Below, in pieces: positions 17,276 through 25,372 of a stretch of 64,000 nt of DNA. A program made the translations under genes and the position numbers. Location: assembly GCA_963793105.1 (NCBI GenBank), contig CAWBZB010000005.1:1-64000 (forward strand). The letters run 5' to 3'. The DNA comes from UBA10649 sp963793105. Lineage in GTDB: Bacteria; Actinomycetota; Actinomycetes; S36-B12. Under the pieces are notes generated by a model that saw only the letters and a program-made list of their open reading frames with translations, did no database searches and was not told where the DNA came from. Numbering within the stretch: the stretch's first letter is position 1; each line of letters opens with the position of its first letter.

Positions 17276-17308
17276 GGTAACGCTTCGGTAACACGACCTG
17301 ACTAGGAT
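17276..17308 (+). promoter_or_regulatory. gap operon promoter with GGTAAC direct repeats
   Basis: A -10 element TAGGAT (17303-17308) lies about 70 nt upstream of gap. Two GGTAAC hexamers at 17276-17281 and 17287-17292, 11 nt apart (one helical turn), flank the place where the -35 should be, so they may be a binding site for an activator or repressor. The regulator is not identified. Confidence 0.5.
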
Positions 17309-17321
17309 GGAAGCGCTTACG
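17308..17321 (+). promoter_or_regulatory. LacI/CcpA-type operator over the gap transcription start
   Basis: The 14-mer TGGAAGCGCTTACG is centred on the palindrome AAGCGCTT (17311-17318) with a central CG step, the hallmark of LacI-family operators. It matches the cre consensus TGWAARCGYTWNCW at 12 of 14 positions. It starts on the last base of the -10 element and so should cover the transcription start, a position suited to repression. Confidence 0.5.
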
Positions 17322-17376
17322 GGCGCAGTGCCCGGCAGCCGCCCCACAAGGGTTGATGGTCATCGAGGAGTAGGCA

Positions 17377-18381
17377 GTGACAATCAAGGTCGGCATCAAC
17401 GGCTTCGGCCGCATCGGTCGCAACTTCTACCGCGCGCTGCTCGCCAGTGGCGCCGACGTCGAGGTCGTGGGTGTCAACGACCTGACCGACACCAAGACGC
17501 TGGCACACCTGCTGAAGTACGACAGCATCCTCGGCCGCCTGGGCAAGGACGTCGTGGCGGGCGAAGGTGAGATCGTCATCGACGGCAAGGCCCTTCCCGT
17601 CTTCGCGGAGCGCGATCCCGCGGATCTTCCGTGGGCGAAGGTGGGGGCCGACATCGTCATCGAGTCGACGGGCTTCTTCACGGACGCCGCGAGCGCCGGC
17701 AAGCACCTCGCCGCAGGTGCGAAGAAGGTCATCATCTCCGCGCCGGCCAAGGGCGAGGACATCACGATCGTCATGGGCGTGAACGACAAGGACTACAACC
17801 CGGCGACCGACAACATCATCTCCAACGCCTCGTGCACGACGAACTGCCTCGCGCCGATGGCCAAGGCCATCGACGACGCGTTCGGCATCGAGCGCGGCCT
17901 GATGACGACGATCCACGCGTACACCAACGACCAGAACGTCCTTGACTACCCGCACAAGGACCTGCGTCGCGCCCGCGCTGCCGCGCTCAACATGATCCCC
18001 ACGAGCACGGGTGCTGCGAAGGCCATCGGCCTCGTCATGCCGAACATGAAGGGCAAGCTCGACGGCTACGCGATGCGCGTTCCCGTCCCGACCGGTTCCG
18101 CGACGGACCTCACCGTCGAGCTCAAGACCGCGGCGACCAAGGAAGAGATCAACGCCGTCGTCAAGGCTGCCGCCGAGGGCCCGCTCAAGGGAATCCTGGT
18201 CTACACGGAGGATCCCATCGTGTCGACCGACATCGTCACCGATCCCGCTTCGTGCATCTTCGATGCAGGCCTGACCAACGCCAACGGCAACATGGTGAAG
18301 GTCGTCGGCTGGTACGACAACGAGTGGGGCTACAGCAACCGCCTCGTCGACCTCGTCGGCCTCGTCGGTTCGAAGCTCTGA
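17377..18381 (+). CDS. gap: Glyceraldehyde-3-phosphate dehydrogenase
   Basis: The enzyme oxidises glyceraldehyde 3-phosphate to 1,3-bisphosphoglycerate with NAD in glycolysis. The 334-residue product begins with the Rossmann motif KVGINGFGRIGR. It has the catalytic cysteine in ASCTTNCLAP (about residue 152) and the C-terminal VGWYDNEWGYSNR. The GTG start at 17377 has GAGGAG 6 nt upstream. It is the first gene of a gap-pgk-tpi operon that has its own promoter and a likely operator. Confidence 0.98.
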   Translation: MTIKVGINGFGRIGRNFYRALLASGADVEVVGVNDLTDTKTLAHLLKYDSILGRLGKDVVAGEGEIVIDGKALPVFAERDPADLPWAKVGADIVIESTGFFTDAASAGKHLAAGAKKVIISAPAKGEDITIVMGVNDKDYNPATDNIISNASCTTNCLAPMAKAIDDAFGIERGLMTTIHAYTNDQNVLDYPHKDLRRARAAALNMIPTSTGAAKAIGLVMPNMKGKLDGYAMRVPVPTGSATDLTVELKTAATKEEINAVVKAAAEGPLKGILVYTEDPIVSTDIVTDPASCIFDAGLTNANGNMVKVVGWYDNEWGYSNRLVDLVGLVGSKL

Positions 18382-18388
18382 GGCATTC

Positions 18389-19597
18389 ATGAAGGCACTC
18401 GACGACCTGCAGGTCGCCGGGCGGACGGTGCTCGTCCGCGCCGACTTCAATGTGCCGTTGGCGGACGGCCCGGACGGCGGGAAGGTCATCACCGATGACG
18501 GCCGCATCCGGGCCGCGCTGCCCACCCTGGCCTTCCTGCGGGACGCAGGGGCCAGGGTCGTCGTGGTCGCGCACCTCGGCCGGCCCAAGGGCGAGCCCAA
18601 GCCCGAGCTGAGCCTGGCTCCGGTAGCCGCCCGCCTCGGGGAGCTGCTGGGCACGACCGTCGAGCTCGGCGTGGACATCACGGGTCCGCAGGCGCGAGCC
18701 ATGGTGGCGGCACTGTCCGACGGCGACGTCATGCTCCTGGAGAACATTCGATTCGATCCTCGCGAGACCAGCAAGGACCAGACCGAGCGCGAGGCCCTGG
18801 CGGCGGAGCTCGCCAGCCTCGCCGACGTCTACGTGTCCGACGGCTTCGGGGTGGTGCACCGCGAGCAGGCGTCCGTGACGGACGTGGCGCGGCTGCTGCC
18901 GGCGGCCGCCGGTCGCCTGGTGCACAAGGAGGCCTCGGTGTTCGGCGGCATCATGGCCGAACCGGCTCGGCCGTTCGTCGTCATCCTGGGCGGGTCCAAG
19001 GTCAGCGACAAGCTCGGGGTGATCGGAAATCTCATCAGCCGGGTCGACCGGCTGCTGATCGGCGGCGGCATGGCGTACACGTTCCTGGCCGCACAGGGCC
19101 ACGGCGTCGGCACCTCGCTCCTGGAGGCCGACCAGATCGACTCCGTGCGGGGATTCATGGCACAGGCCGAGGCGCGGGGCGTGGAGCTCCTGCTGCCGGT
19201 GGACTTCGTCATCGCCGATGCCTTCGCCGCCGACGCCGCCACGCAGGTCGTCGACGCCGACGCGATCCCGGATGGCTGGATGGGCCTGGACATCGGTCCG
19301 CGGACCCGTGAGCTGTTCGCCTCGAAGGTGTCGGACGCAGGCACGGTGATCTGGAACGGCCCCATGGGCGTGTTCGAGATGGAGCCGTTCGCCGCGGGCA
19401 CCCTCGCGGTTGCCCGGGCCATGGCCGCGTCATCGGCGCTGACCGTGATCGGGGGCGGGGATTCCGCGGCCGCCGTCCGGATCCTCGACGTCGACGAGGA
19501 GGCCTTCAGCCACATCAGCACCGGCGGAGGCGCCAGCCTGGAATTCCTGGAGGGGAAGACCCTTCCGGGCCTCGCCGTTCTGGAGGAGAACGCCTGA
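18389..19597 (+). CDS. pgk: Phosphoglycerate kinase
   Basis: Pgk transfers the acyl phosphate of 1,3-bisphosphoglycerate to ADP. The 402-residue protein has the N-terminal RADFNVPL substrate motif, VVVAHLGRPKG, the hinge region with GGSKVSDK, and the C-terminal nucleotide site IGGGDSAAAV followed by STGGGASLEFLEGK. It follows gap by 7 nt and overlaps tpi by one base, so the three genes are co-expressed. Confidence 0.98.
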   Translation: MKALDDLQVAGRTVLVRADFNVPLADGPDGGKVITDDGRIRAALPTLAFLRDAGARVVVVAHLGRPKGEPKPELSLAPVAARLGELLGTTVELGVDITGPQARAMVAALSDGDVMLLENIRFDPRETSKDQTEREALAAELASLADVYVSDGFGVVHREQASVTDVARLLPAAAGRLVHKEASVFGGIMAEPARPFVVILGGSKVSDKLGVIGNLISRVDRLLIGGGMAYTFLAAQGHGVGTSLLEADQIDSVRGFMAQAEARGVELLLPVDFVIADAFAADAATQVVDADAIPDGWMGLDIGPRTRELFASKVSDAGTVIWNGPMGVFEMEPFAAGTLAVARAMAASSALTVIGGGDSAAAVRILDVDEEAFSHISTGGGASLEFLEGKTLPGLAVLEENA

Positions 19598-20385
19598 TGG
19601 CAACCGATCGCAAGCCGCTGATGGCCGGCAACTGGAAGATGAACCTCAATCACCTCGAGGCCATCGCTCTGGTGCAGAAGCTCGCCTTCGCCCTGAACGA
19701 GGACGATTTCGCGACCGTGGATGTCGCCGTCCTGCCGCCCTTCACCGATATCCGCTCCGTGCAGACGCTGGTCGACGGGGACAAGTACGAGATCCAGTAC
19801 GGCGCGCAGGACCTGTCGGTGAACGACTCCGGCGCGTACACCGGGCAGGTGAGCGGCGCCATGCTTGCGAAGCTCGGCTGCACCTACGTCACCGTGGGGC
19901 ACAGCGAGCGTCGTGAGTACAACGGCGAGACCGACGAGGTGGTCAACGCCAAGGCGAAGGCGGCCCTGCGTCACGGTCTGGTGCCGATCGTCTGCATGGG
20001 TGAGGGGCTGCCGATCCGCCAGGCGGGCGAGCAGGTGCCGTACGTGCTCGCCCAGCTCGACGCCGACCTCGACGGTCTCACCGGCGAGCAGGTTGCCGGC
20101 CTCGTCATTGCGTATGAGCCGGTCTGGGCGATCGGCACGGGCGAGGTGGCCACCCCGGAGGACGCACAGGAGGTGTGCGCGGCCATCCGGGCGCGGATCG
20201 CCGAGACCTTCGGCGGAGAGGTCGCGGACGCCGTCCGGATCCTCTACGGGGGCTCGGTGAAGTCCTCGAACGTCGCCGGGATCATGGCCAAGCCGGACGT
20301 GGACGGCGCGCTCGTGGGCGGTGCCAGCCTGGACCCGGACGAGTTCGTGGGGATCGCGCGATTCCGGATGCACCCGCCCGAGTGA
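19597..20385 (+). CDS. tpi: Triosephosphate isomerase
   Basis: This enzyme interconverts dihydroxyacetone phosphate and glyceraldehyde 3-phosphate. The 262-residue TIM barrel shows the N-terminal AGNWKMN (catalytic Lys), VGHSERR (catalytic His), AYEPVWAIGTG (catalytic Glu and flexible loop) and the phosphate-binding GGSVKSSN. The start overlaps the pgk stop (TGATG) and has GGAGGAG upstream. Confidence 0.98.
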   Translation: MATDRKPLMAGNWKMNLNHLEAIALVQKLAFALNEDDFATVDVAVLPPFTDIRSVQTLVDGDKYEIQYGAQDLSVNDSGAYTGQVSGAMLAKLGCTYVTVGHSERREYNGETDEVVNAKAKAALRHGLVPIVCMGEGLPIRQAGEQVPYVLAQLDADLDGLTGEQVAGLVIAYEPVWAIGTGEVATPEDAQEVCAAIRARIAETFGGEVADAVRILYGGSVKSSNVAGIMAKPDVDGALVGGASLDPDEFVGIARFRMHPPE

Positions 20386-20407
20386 ATCCCCGCATCACGC
20401 CTGCGTC

Positions 20408-20413
20408 TATCCT
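20408..20413 (+). promoter_or_regulatory. -10 element for secG
   Basis: TATCCT lies 48 nt upstream of the secG ATG in the 76-nt gap after tpi. A GGGAG ribosome binding site precedes the start. The -35 is not obvious, so this is a modest call. Confidence 0.35.
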
Positions 20414-20461
20414 CTACAGGTCCGGTCGTCGAATCGGGCACGTCGACACTGGGAGTTCCGA

Positions 20462-20710
20462 ATGATCACAGCGCTCACCATTGCGCTGGCCGTGATCCTC
20501 GTGATCACGAGCGTCCTGCTTGTGGTGCTGATCCTGCTGCACCGAGGCAAGGGCGGCGGTCTGTCCGACCTCTTCGGTGGCGGCGTCAGCTCGTCGATCG
20601 GCGGCTCGTCCGTCGCCGAGAAGAACCTCGATCGACTCACCGTGGCACTGGGCCTGGTCTGGGCGGCGTCCATCGTCGGCGTCGGCCTCCTGGTCAGTAC
20701 CTCGGCCTGA
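20462..20710 (+). CDS. secG: Preprotein translocase subunit SecG
   Basis: SecG is a small accessory subunit of the SecYEG channel. The 82-residue protein has two transmembrane segments (about 3-26 and 59-79) joined by a Gly/Ser-rich cytoplasmic loop that starts LLHRGKGGGLSDLFGG, the hallmark of the family. The ATG at 20462 has GGGAG 6-7 nt upstream. secG after tpi is a common actinobacterial order. Confidence 0.93.
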   Translation: MITALTIALAVILVITSVLLVVLILLHRGKGGGLSDLFGGGVSSSIGGSSVAEKNLDRLTVALGLVWAASIVGVGLLVSTSA

Positions 20711-20725
20711 CCGAAAGGACGTCGC

Positions 20726-21061
20726 ATGGCAGGTGGAAGCGCGATCAAGGGAAGCCGGGTCGGGGCTGGACCGATGGGGGAGGCCGAGCGAGGCGAGGCC
20801 GCCCCTCGGATGTGGGTCTCGTTCTGGTGCTCGAGAGGCCATGAGTCCCGGCCGAGCTTCGCCGCCGACGCTGCGGTGCCCGAGGAGTGGGACTGCCCTC
20901 GTTGCGGCCTTCCGGCCGGCCCGGACAAGGAGAACCCGCCGGCCCCGCCGAAGATCGAGCCATACAAGACCCACCTGGCCTACGTGAAGGAGCGCCGGTC
21001 GGACAAGGATGGCGCGGCCATCCTCGACGAGGCGCTCGCGAAGCTGCGGGGCGAGGCCTAG
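20726..21061 (+). CDS. rbpA: RNA polymerase-binding protein RbpA
   Basis: RbpA is an actinobacteria-specific factor that binds RNA polymerase and the principal sigma factor and stabilises the open complex. The 111-residue protein has a basic N-terminal tail, the RbpA core with WVSFWCSRGHESRPSFA and a zinc knuckle completed by CPRCG, and the C-terminal sigma-interaction helix ending AILDEALAKLRG. It lies 15 nt after secG with an AAAGGA ribosome binding site, as in other actinobacteria. Confidence 0.95.
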   Translation: MAGGSAIKGSRVGAGPMGEAERGEAAPRMWVSFWCSRGHESRPSFAADAAVPEEWDCPRCGLPAGPDKENPPAPPKIEPYKTHLAYVKERRSDKDGAAILDEALAKLRGEA

Positions 21062-21084
21062 CCCGTTTCCCGCGCGTCGGTTCC

Positions 21085-21164
21085 CGAAGGTGACGAGCAG
21101 GTGAACGAACGTGGCCAGGAGTTCAGATTCCGGTCACCTGGGCGTTCCCGATCAGACACCTGAC
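21085..21164 (+). promoter_or_regulatory. PHO boxes upstream of pstS
   Basis: Four consecutive 11-nt units on the plus strand begin with a GTTCA/GGTCACC-like core: 21121-21131, 21132-21142 (GGTCACCTGGG), 21143-21153 and 21154-21164. A further pair of 11-nt units points the other way at 21085-21106 (GTTCACCTGCT and CGTCACCTTCG on the minus strand). The 11-nt period and the core match PhoP-binding direct repeat units known from Streptomyces. The plus-strand array ends 6 nt before a -10, so it covers the -35, as expected for PhoP activation under phosphate starvation. Confidence 0.75.
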
Positions 21165-21169
21165 GCTCC

Positions 21170-21175
21170 TACGTT
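21170..21175 (+). promoter_or_regulatory. -10 element of the pst promoter
   Basis: TACGTT lies just downstream of the PHO-box array and 52 nt upstream of the pstS start codon. The -35 position is occupied by the PHO boxes rather than by a consensus hexamer. Confidence 0.5.
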
Positions 21176-21179
21176 GAGA

Positions 21180-21203
21180 ACACCGGGCATCCCTACCCGG
21201 TGT
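21180..21203 (+). promoter_or_regulatory. Hairpin in the pstS leader
   Basis: ACACCGGG (21180-21187) and CCCGGTGT (21196-21203) form an 8-bp stem with an 8-nt loop at the 5' end of the expected pstS mRNA, upstream of the GGAGGA ribosome binding site. It may stabilise the message; no regulatory role is shown. Confidence 0.4.
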
Positions 21204-21227
21204 GTCGTCTAACAACGGAGGACGTAC

Positions 21228-22349
21228 GTGAACACCAGGCGAACCACCGCTCTTGCTGCCGGCATCAGCGCAGTAGCCCTCATCCTCGCTGCCTGCGGCG
21301 GAAGCTCGACGAGCGACTCCGATTCGGGTGCCTCGGCTGCGGCGGGGGGGAGCTCCGCGACCTGCGTCGACGGACAGATCCAGGCGGCCGGATCCAGCGC
21401 TCAGGCGAATGCGGTCACCGGCTGGGTGAACGCGTACCAGACCGCCTGCCCGGGGTCCACCATCGACTACCAGCCGGTGGGATCGGGAGCGGGAGTGCAG
21501 GCGTTCATCTCCGGACAGGTGTCCTTCGCCGGTACCGACTCGGCGGTCAGCGGCGACGACCTCACGAGCGCCTCGGCCATGTGCACCGATGGCGGCGCCG
21601 GAATCAACATCCCGCTCGTCGGCGGTGCGATCGCCGTCGCCTACAACGTTGAAGGGCTCGACAACCTCGTCCTGACCCCTGAGACCCTGGCTGGCATCTT
21701 CTCGGGCAGCATCACGAAGTGGAACGACCCGGCCATCGCTGCGCTCAACGCCGACGCGACGCTCCCGGACGCGACGATCGCACAGTTCCACCGTTCTGAC
21801 TCGTCCGGAACCACGGACAACTTCACGTCCTACCTCGAGACCGCAGCTCCGGGCTCCTGGACCTACGGCAGCGGCAAGGACTGGACGGCGCCCGGGGGTC
21901 AGGGATCGAAGGGCTCCGACCAGGTGATCGCCTCGGTGAATCAGACGCCCAATTCGATCGGCTACGTCGAGCTCTCCTTCGTGCTCGACTCCACCGGGGC
22001 GAAGGCGGCCGCGATCGACAACGGCGGCGGCGCGGTTCCGGCCACCTCCGAGAGTGCCGCCGTGACGATCGGTGCAGCGACCGTGACCGGTGCCGGCAAC
22101 GACATCACCCTCGACATCGACTACACGATCGCGCAGCCCGATGCCTACCCGATCGTCCTGGTCACGTACGAGTTCACCTGTGAGACCGGACTGCCGGCCG
22201 ACAAGAACCCGGCCCTGGTGCAGGCCTTCCTCCAGTACGGTGCCTCGGACGAGGGTCAGGCCGAACTCACGGCCACCGGATACGTTCCGGTGACGGGCGA
22301 ACTCCTGGATCGGGTCCGCACGGCAATCGACTCCATCCAGACCTCCTAG
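21228..22349 (+). CDS. pstS: Phosphate ABC transporter substrate-binding lipoprotein PstS
   Basis: PstS captures phosphate outside the cell for the PstCAB permease. The 373-residue precursor has a signal peptide with the lipobox LAAC (Cys23), so it is a lipid-anchored protein. The mature part shows the PBP fold with AAGSSAQANAVTGW, YQPVGSGAGVQAF and the phosphate-site segment HRSDSSGTTDNF. The GTG start has GGAGGA 5 nt upstream. It is the first gene of the operon; a strong hairpin separates it from pstC. Confidence 0.96.
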   Translation: MNTRRTTALAAGISAVALILAACGGSSTSDSDSGASAAAGGSSATCVDGQIQAAGSSAQANAVTGWVNAYQTACPGSTIDYQPVGSGAGVQAFISGQVSFAGTDSAVSGDDLTSASAMCTDGGAGINIPLVGGAIAVAYNVEGLDNLVLTPETLAGIFSGSITKWNDPAIAALNADATLPDATIAQFHRSDSSGTTDNFTSYLETAAPGSWTYGSGKDWTAPGGQGSKGSDQVIASVNQTPNSIGYVELSFVLDSTGAKAAAIDNGGGAVPATSESAAVTIGAATVTGAGNDITLDIDYTIAQPDAYPIVLVTYEFTCETGLPADKNPALVQAFLQYGASDEGQAELTATGYVPVTGELLDRVRTAIDSIQTS

Positions 22350-22360
22350 GGAGCGTGCGG

Positions 22361-22401
22361 GTGCGGAGGGCGGCTCAGTAGCACTGAGCCGCCCTCCGCA
22401 C
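22361..22401 (+). terminator. Hairpin between pstS and pstC
   Basis: A perfect 19-bp stem (22361-22379 with 22383-22401, loop AGC) lies 12 nt after the pstS stop. It lacks a T run. Such a hairpin can act as a partial terminator or protect the pstS message, giving more binding protein than permease. A separate -10 for pstC follows. Confidence 0.7.
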
Positions 22402-22413
22402 GGTCGCACCTCA

Positions 22414-22419
22414 TAGGAT
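22414..22419 (+). promoter_or_regulatory. -10 element upstream of pstC
   Basis: TAGGAT lies 22 nt before the pstC ATG, followed by GGAGGAGGT at 22428-22436. It suggests a secondary promoter that allows pstCAB transcription past the hairpin. Confidence 0.4.
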
Positions 22420-22440
22420 GCAGGCGCGGAGGAGGTGGGA

Positions 22441-23430
22441 ATGAGCACGACGACGCAGGCCCCGGATGCCCGGGACGGCCGTGCATCGGCGATTGCCGGG
22501 GTCGCCGTTCGCCCCGCTGATCGCCTGTTCCGCTGGTTGTCGACGGGCGCGGGGATCGCCGTCCTGGTGGTCATGGCGGCCATGGCGGCCTTCCTGGTGT
22601 GGCGGTCGATTCCGGCCATCACGACGAACTCCACGAGCATGTGGACGACCGAGCAGTGGTCCCCGGACGGGGACCCGTCGAGCTGGGGCATCTCGGTCCT
22701 GATCTTCGGCACGCTGTGGACGGCGCTGATTGCGATGGTCATCGCAGTCCCCATCGGCTTCGGCACCGCCCTGTTCATCACCTTCTACGCCAGCCGGCGC
22801 CTGTCCACCTCCCTGGGGTTCATCGTGGACCTGCTGGCAGCGGTGCCGTCCATCATCTTCGGGCTGTGGGGCCTGTACTTCTTCATGCCGCAGGTCGTCC
22901 CCTTCTCCCAGTGGCTCGCGGACTACCTCGGCTGGATCCCCGTCTTCGAGAACAGCCAGGACCTGTACACCAAGAGTCTCCTCATCGCCGGCATCGTGCT
23001 CGCGATCATGGTGCTGCCGACCGTGTCGGCCATCTCCCGCGAGGTCTTCCTCCAGGTGCCGACGGGCCAGGTCGAGTCCGCCCTCGCGCTCGGGGCGACG
23101 CGCTGGGAGATGATCCGGATGGCGGTGTTCCCCTTCAGCCGTGGCGGCATGGTCTCTGCGGCCATGCTCGGGCTCGGGCGCGCGCTGGGCGAGACGATCG
23201 CCGTGGCGCTGATCCTGTCCGCGGTCTTCGAGATCAACTGGCACATCACGGAGCCGGGCGGGAACTCGATCGCGGCGAACATCGCGTTGAAGTGGGGTGA
23301 GGCGGGCACCAACGGTCGAAGCGCCCTGATCGCCACCGGCCTGATCCTGTTCGTCATCACCCTGGCGGTCAACATGACGGCACGGTGGATCGTCGACCGG
23401 CGCAAGGAGTTCTCGGGAGCCAACGGATGA
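22441..23430 (+). CDS. pstC: Phosphate ABC transporter permease PstC
   Basis: PstC is one of the two membrane subunits of the high-affinity phosphate importer. The 329-residue protein has about six transmembrane helices and the binding-protein-dependent permease signature (EAA loop) around ESALALGATRWEMIRMAVFPFSRGG-like sequence near residue 215. The ATG at 22441 is preferred because of the GGAGGAGGT site 4 nt upstream. Its stop overlaps the pstA start (ATGA). Confidence 0.95.
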   Translation: MSTTTQAPDARDGRASAIAGVAVRPADRLFRWLSTGAGIAVLVVMAAMAAFLVWRSIPAITTNSTSMWTTEQWSPDGDPSSWGISVLIFGTLWTALIAMVIAVPIGFGTALFITFYASRRLSTSLGFIVDLLAAVPSIIFGLWGLYFFMPQVVPFSQWLADYLGWIPVFENSQDLYTKSLLIAGIVLAIMVLPTVSAISREVFLQVPTGQVESALALGATRWEMIRMAVFPFSRGGMVSAAMLGLGRALGETIAVALILSAVFEINWHITEPGGNSIAANIALKWGEAGTNGRSALIATGLILFVITLAVNMTARWIVDRRKEFSGANG

Positions 23431-24506
23431 GTGCGACCATCCTGACCCAGACGTCGTCGGGGAGCGGTCCTGGCGGCCCTCCGAGGCGACTGTCCGCCCG
23501 CGTGCTGCCGCGCTGGGCACCGACGGCCTCTGCCGCGGTGGCGCTGCTGGTCGGACTCGCATCGCTGGCGACGGGCATCACCGTGGTGGGGCTCGCTCCG
23601 ATCGTGGTCGCGGTCCTGGTGTTCTTCATCCTCTACACCAGCTGGTCGTTCGCCGTCGAAGGGCGACGCCACGCGGTCGATCGGCTGGCCACCTCCGTCA
23701 TCTACGGCACGGCCGTGGCGGCTCTCGTTCCCCTGGTCTGGATCCTGGTGACCGTCGCGATCAAGGGACTGACCGTCCTGTCATGGTCCTTCCTCACCGA
23801 GACGATGCGCAACGTCGACCCCCGTGCCGAGGGCGGGGGAGTGGCCCATGCGCTCGTGGGCACGCTGGAGCAGGTGGGCGTGGCCGCGCTGATCTCGGTT
23901 CCGGTGGGGATCCTGACGGCGATCTACCTGGTGGAGTACGGACGGGGCCGACTGGCGCGGGCGATCAACCTCTTCGTGGACGTGATGACCGGTATCCCGT
24001 CGATCGTGGCCGGCATGTTCATCTTCACCCTATGGATCCTGCTGCTGGGCTTCCCCACGTCCGGCTTCGCGGGTGCACTGGCCCTCAGCATCCTCATGGT
24101 GCCGGTCATCGTGAGGTCCTCCGAGGAGATGCTGCGCATCGTCCCCAACGAACTGCGCGAGGGGGCCCTGGCCCTCGGCGTGCCGAAGTACAAGGTGATC
24201 GTGAGCGTCGTGCTGCCCACGGCCGTGTCGGGCCTGCTCACCGGAGTGATGCTGGCGGTCGCCCGCGTCACGGGGGAGACGGCGCCGCTGCTGCTCACCA
24301 CCTTCCTCGCCCAGGACATGAACGTGAACGTGTTCGACGGACCGCAGGCCTCGCTCCCCACGTTCATCTGGGACCAGATCTCCCGTGGCACGGAATCCTC
24401 CCTCGACCGGGCCTGGGGAGGCGCCTTCGTCCTCATCACGCTGGTCCTGATCTTCTACGGCACCGCCCGCCTGCTCGCCATCCGCTTCGCCCCCAAGAGC
24501 CGATGA
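23427..24506 (+). CDS. pstA: Phosphate ABC transporter permease PstA
   Basis: PstA is the second membrane subunit of the phosphate importer. The 359-residue protein has an N-terminal extension with two hydrophobic segments, then the permease domain with GVAHALVGTLEQVG, MTGIPSIVAGMF and the EAA-loop segment REGALALGVPKYKVIVSVVL. The start at 23427 overlaps the pstC stop, giving coupled translation. The stop overlaps a possible upstream pstB start. Confidence 0.95.
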   Translation: MSATILTQTSSGSGPGGPPRRLSARVLPRWAPTASAAVALLVGLASLATGITVVGLAPIVVAVLVFFILYTSWSFAVEGRRHAVDRLATSVIYGTAVAALVPLVWILVTVAIKGLTVLSWSFLTETMRNVDPRAEGGGVAHALVGTLEQVGVAALISVPVGILTAIYLVEYGRGRLARAINLFVDVMTGIPSIVAGMFIFTLWILLLGFPTSGFAGALALSILMVPVIVRSSEEMLRIVPNELREGALALGVPKYKVIVSVVLPTAVSGLLTGVMLAVARVTGETAPLLLTTFLAQDMNVNVFDGPQASLPTFIWDQISRGTESSLDRAWGGAFVLITLVLIFYGTARLLAIRFAPKSR

Positions 24507-24541
24507 GCGCGCTCGAAAGCCACCACCGACAGGAGTCCTCC

Positions 24542-25360
24542 GTGAGCGCGACGACCGACCCGATCGACCGGCCGGATTCCGACGGCCTGAAGCTGAAGAT
24601 CAGAGACCTGGACATCTACTACGGGGACTTCCTCGCGGTGCAGGGCGTCAACCTGGACGTCCGTCCCCGCTCCGTGATGGCCCTCATCGGCCCGTCGGGG
24701 TGCGGCAAGTCGACCGTCCTTCGGGCACTCGACCGCATGCACGAGGTGACCGACGGCGCGCGCGTGGAGGGGACCGTCCTGCTCGACGGCGAGGACATCT
24801 ACGGGCCCACGGTCGACCCGGTGCTGGTGCGACGCACCATCGGCATGGTCTTCCAGCGGCCGAACCCGTTCCCGACCATGTCGATCTACGAGAACGTGGC
24901 AGCAGGACTGAAGCTGGCGAAGACCGCAGGCGGCAGGGCCAACTACGACGACATCGTCGAGAAGTCCCTCCGCGCGGCGAACCTGTGGGACGAGGTCAAG
25001 GACCGCCTGAAGAAGCCGGGCTCGGGACTGTCCGGGGGGCAGCAGCAGCGGCTGTGCATCGCCCGGGCCATCGCCATCGAGCCTGAGGTGCTGCTCATGG
25101 ACGAGCCGTGCTCCGCCCTCGACCCGATCTCGACGCTCGCGGTGGAGGAGCTCATCCAGCAGCTGCGCCGCGAGTACACGATCGTCATCGTGACCCACAA
25201 CATGCAGCAGGCGAACCGGGTCTCGGACCACACGGCCTTCTTCAACCTGGCCGGGATCGGACAGCCGGGTCATCTCATCGAGGTGGGTCCTACGGGGCAC
25301 ATCTTCGGCAACGCCGAGATGGCGCAGACCCGCGACTATGTGTCGGGGCGGTTCGGCTAG
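24542..25360 (+). CDS. pstB: Phosphate ABC transporter ATPase PstB
   Basis: PstB is the ATP-hydrolysing subunit. From the GTG at 24542 it is 272 residues, with Walker A GPSGCGKST, the Q-loop region MVFQRPNPFPTMSIYENV, signature LSGGQQQRLCIARAIA, Walker B VLLMDEPCSALD and the switch His in VTHNMQQA. An in-frame ATG at 24503 overlaps the pstA stop (ATGA) and would add 13 residues; 24542 is preferred for its AGGAG site 6 nt upstream and usual family length. No phoU follows. Confidence 0.94.
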   Translation: MSATTDPIDRPDSDGLKLKIRDLDIYYGDFLAVQGVNLDVRPRSVMALIGPSGCGKSTVLRALDRMHEVTDGARVEGTVLLDGEDIYGPTVDPVLVRRTIGMVFQRPNPFPTMSIYENVAAGLKLAKTAGGRANYDDIVEKSLRAANLWDEVKDRLKKPGSGLSGGQQQRLCIARAIAIEPEVLLMDEPCSALDPISTLAVEELIQQLRREYTIVIVTHNMQQANRVSDHTAFFNLAGIGQPGHLIEVGPTGHIFGNAEMAQTRDYVSGRFG

Positions 25361-25372
25361 GCCCGCACCGCC

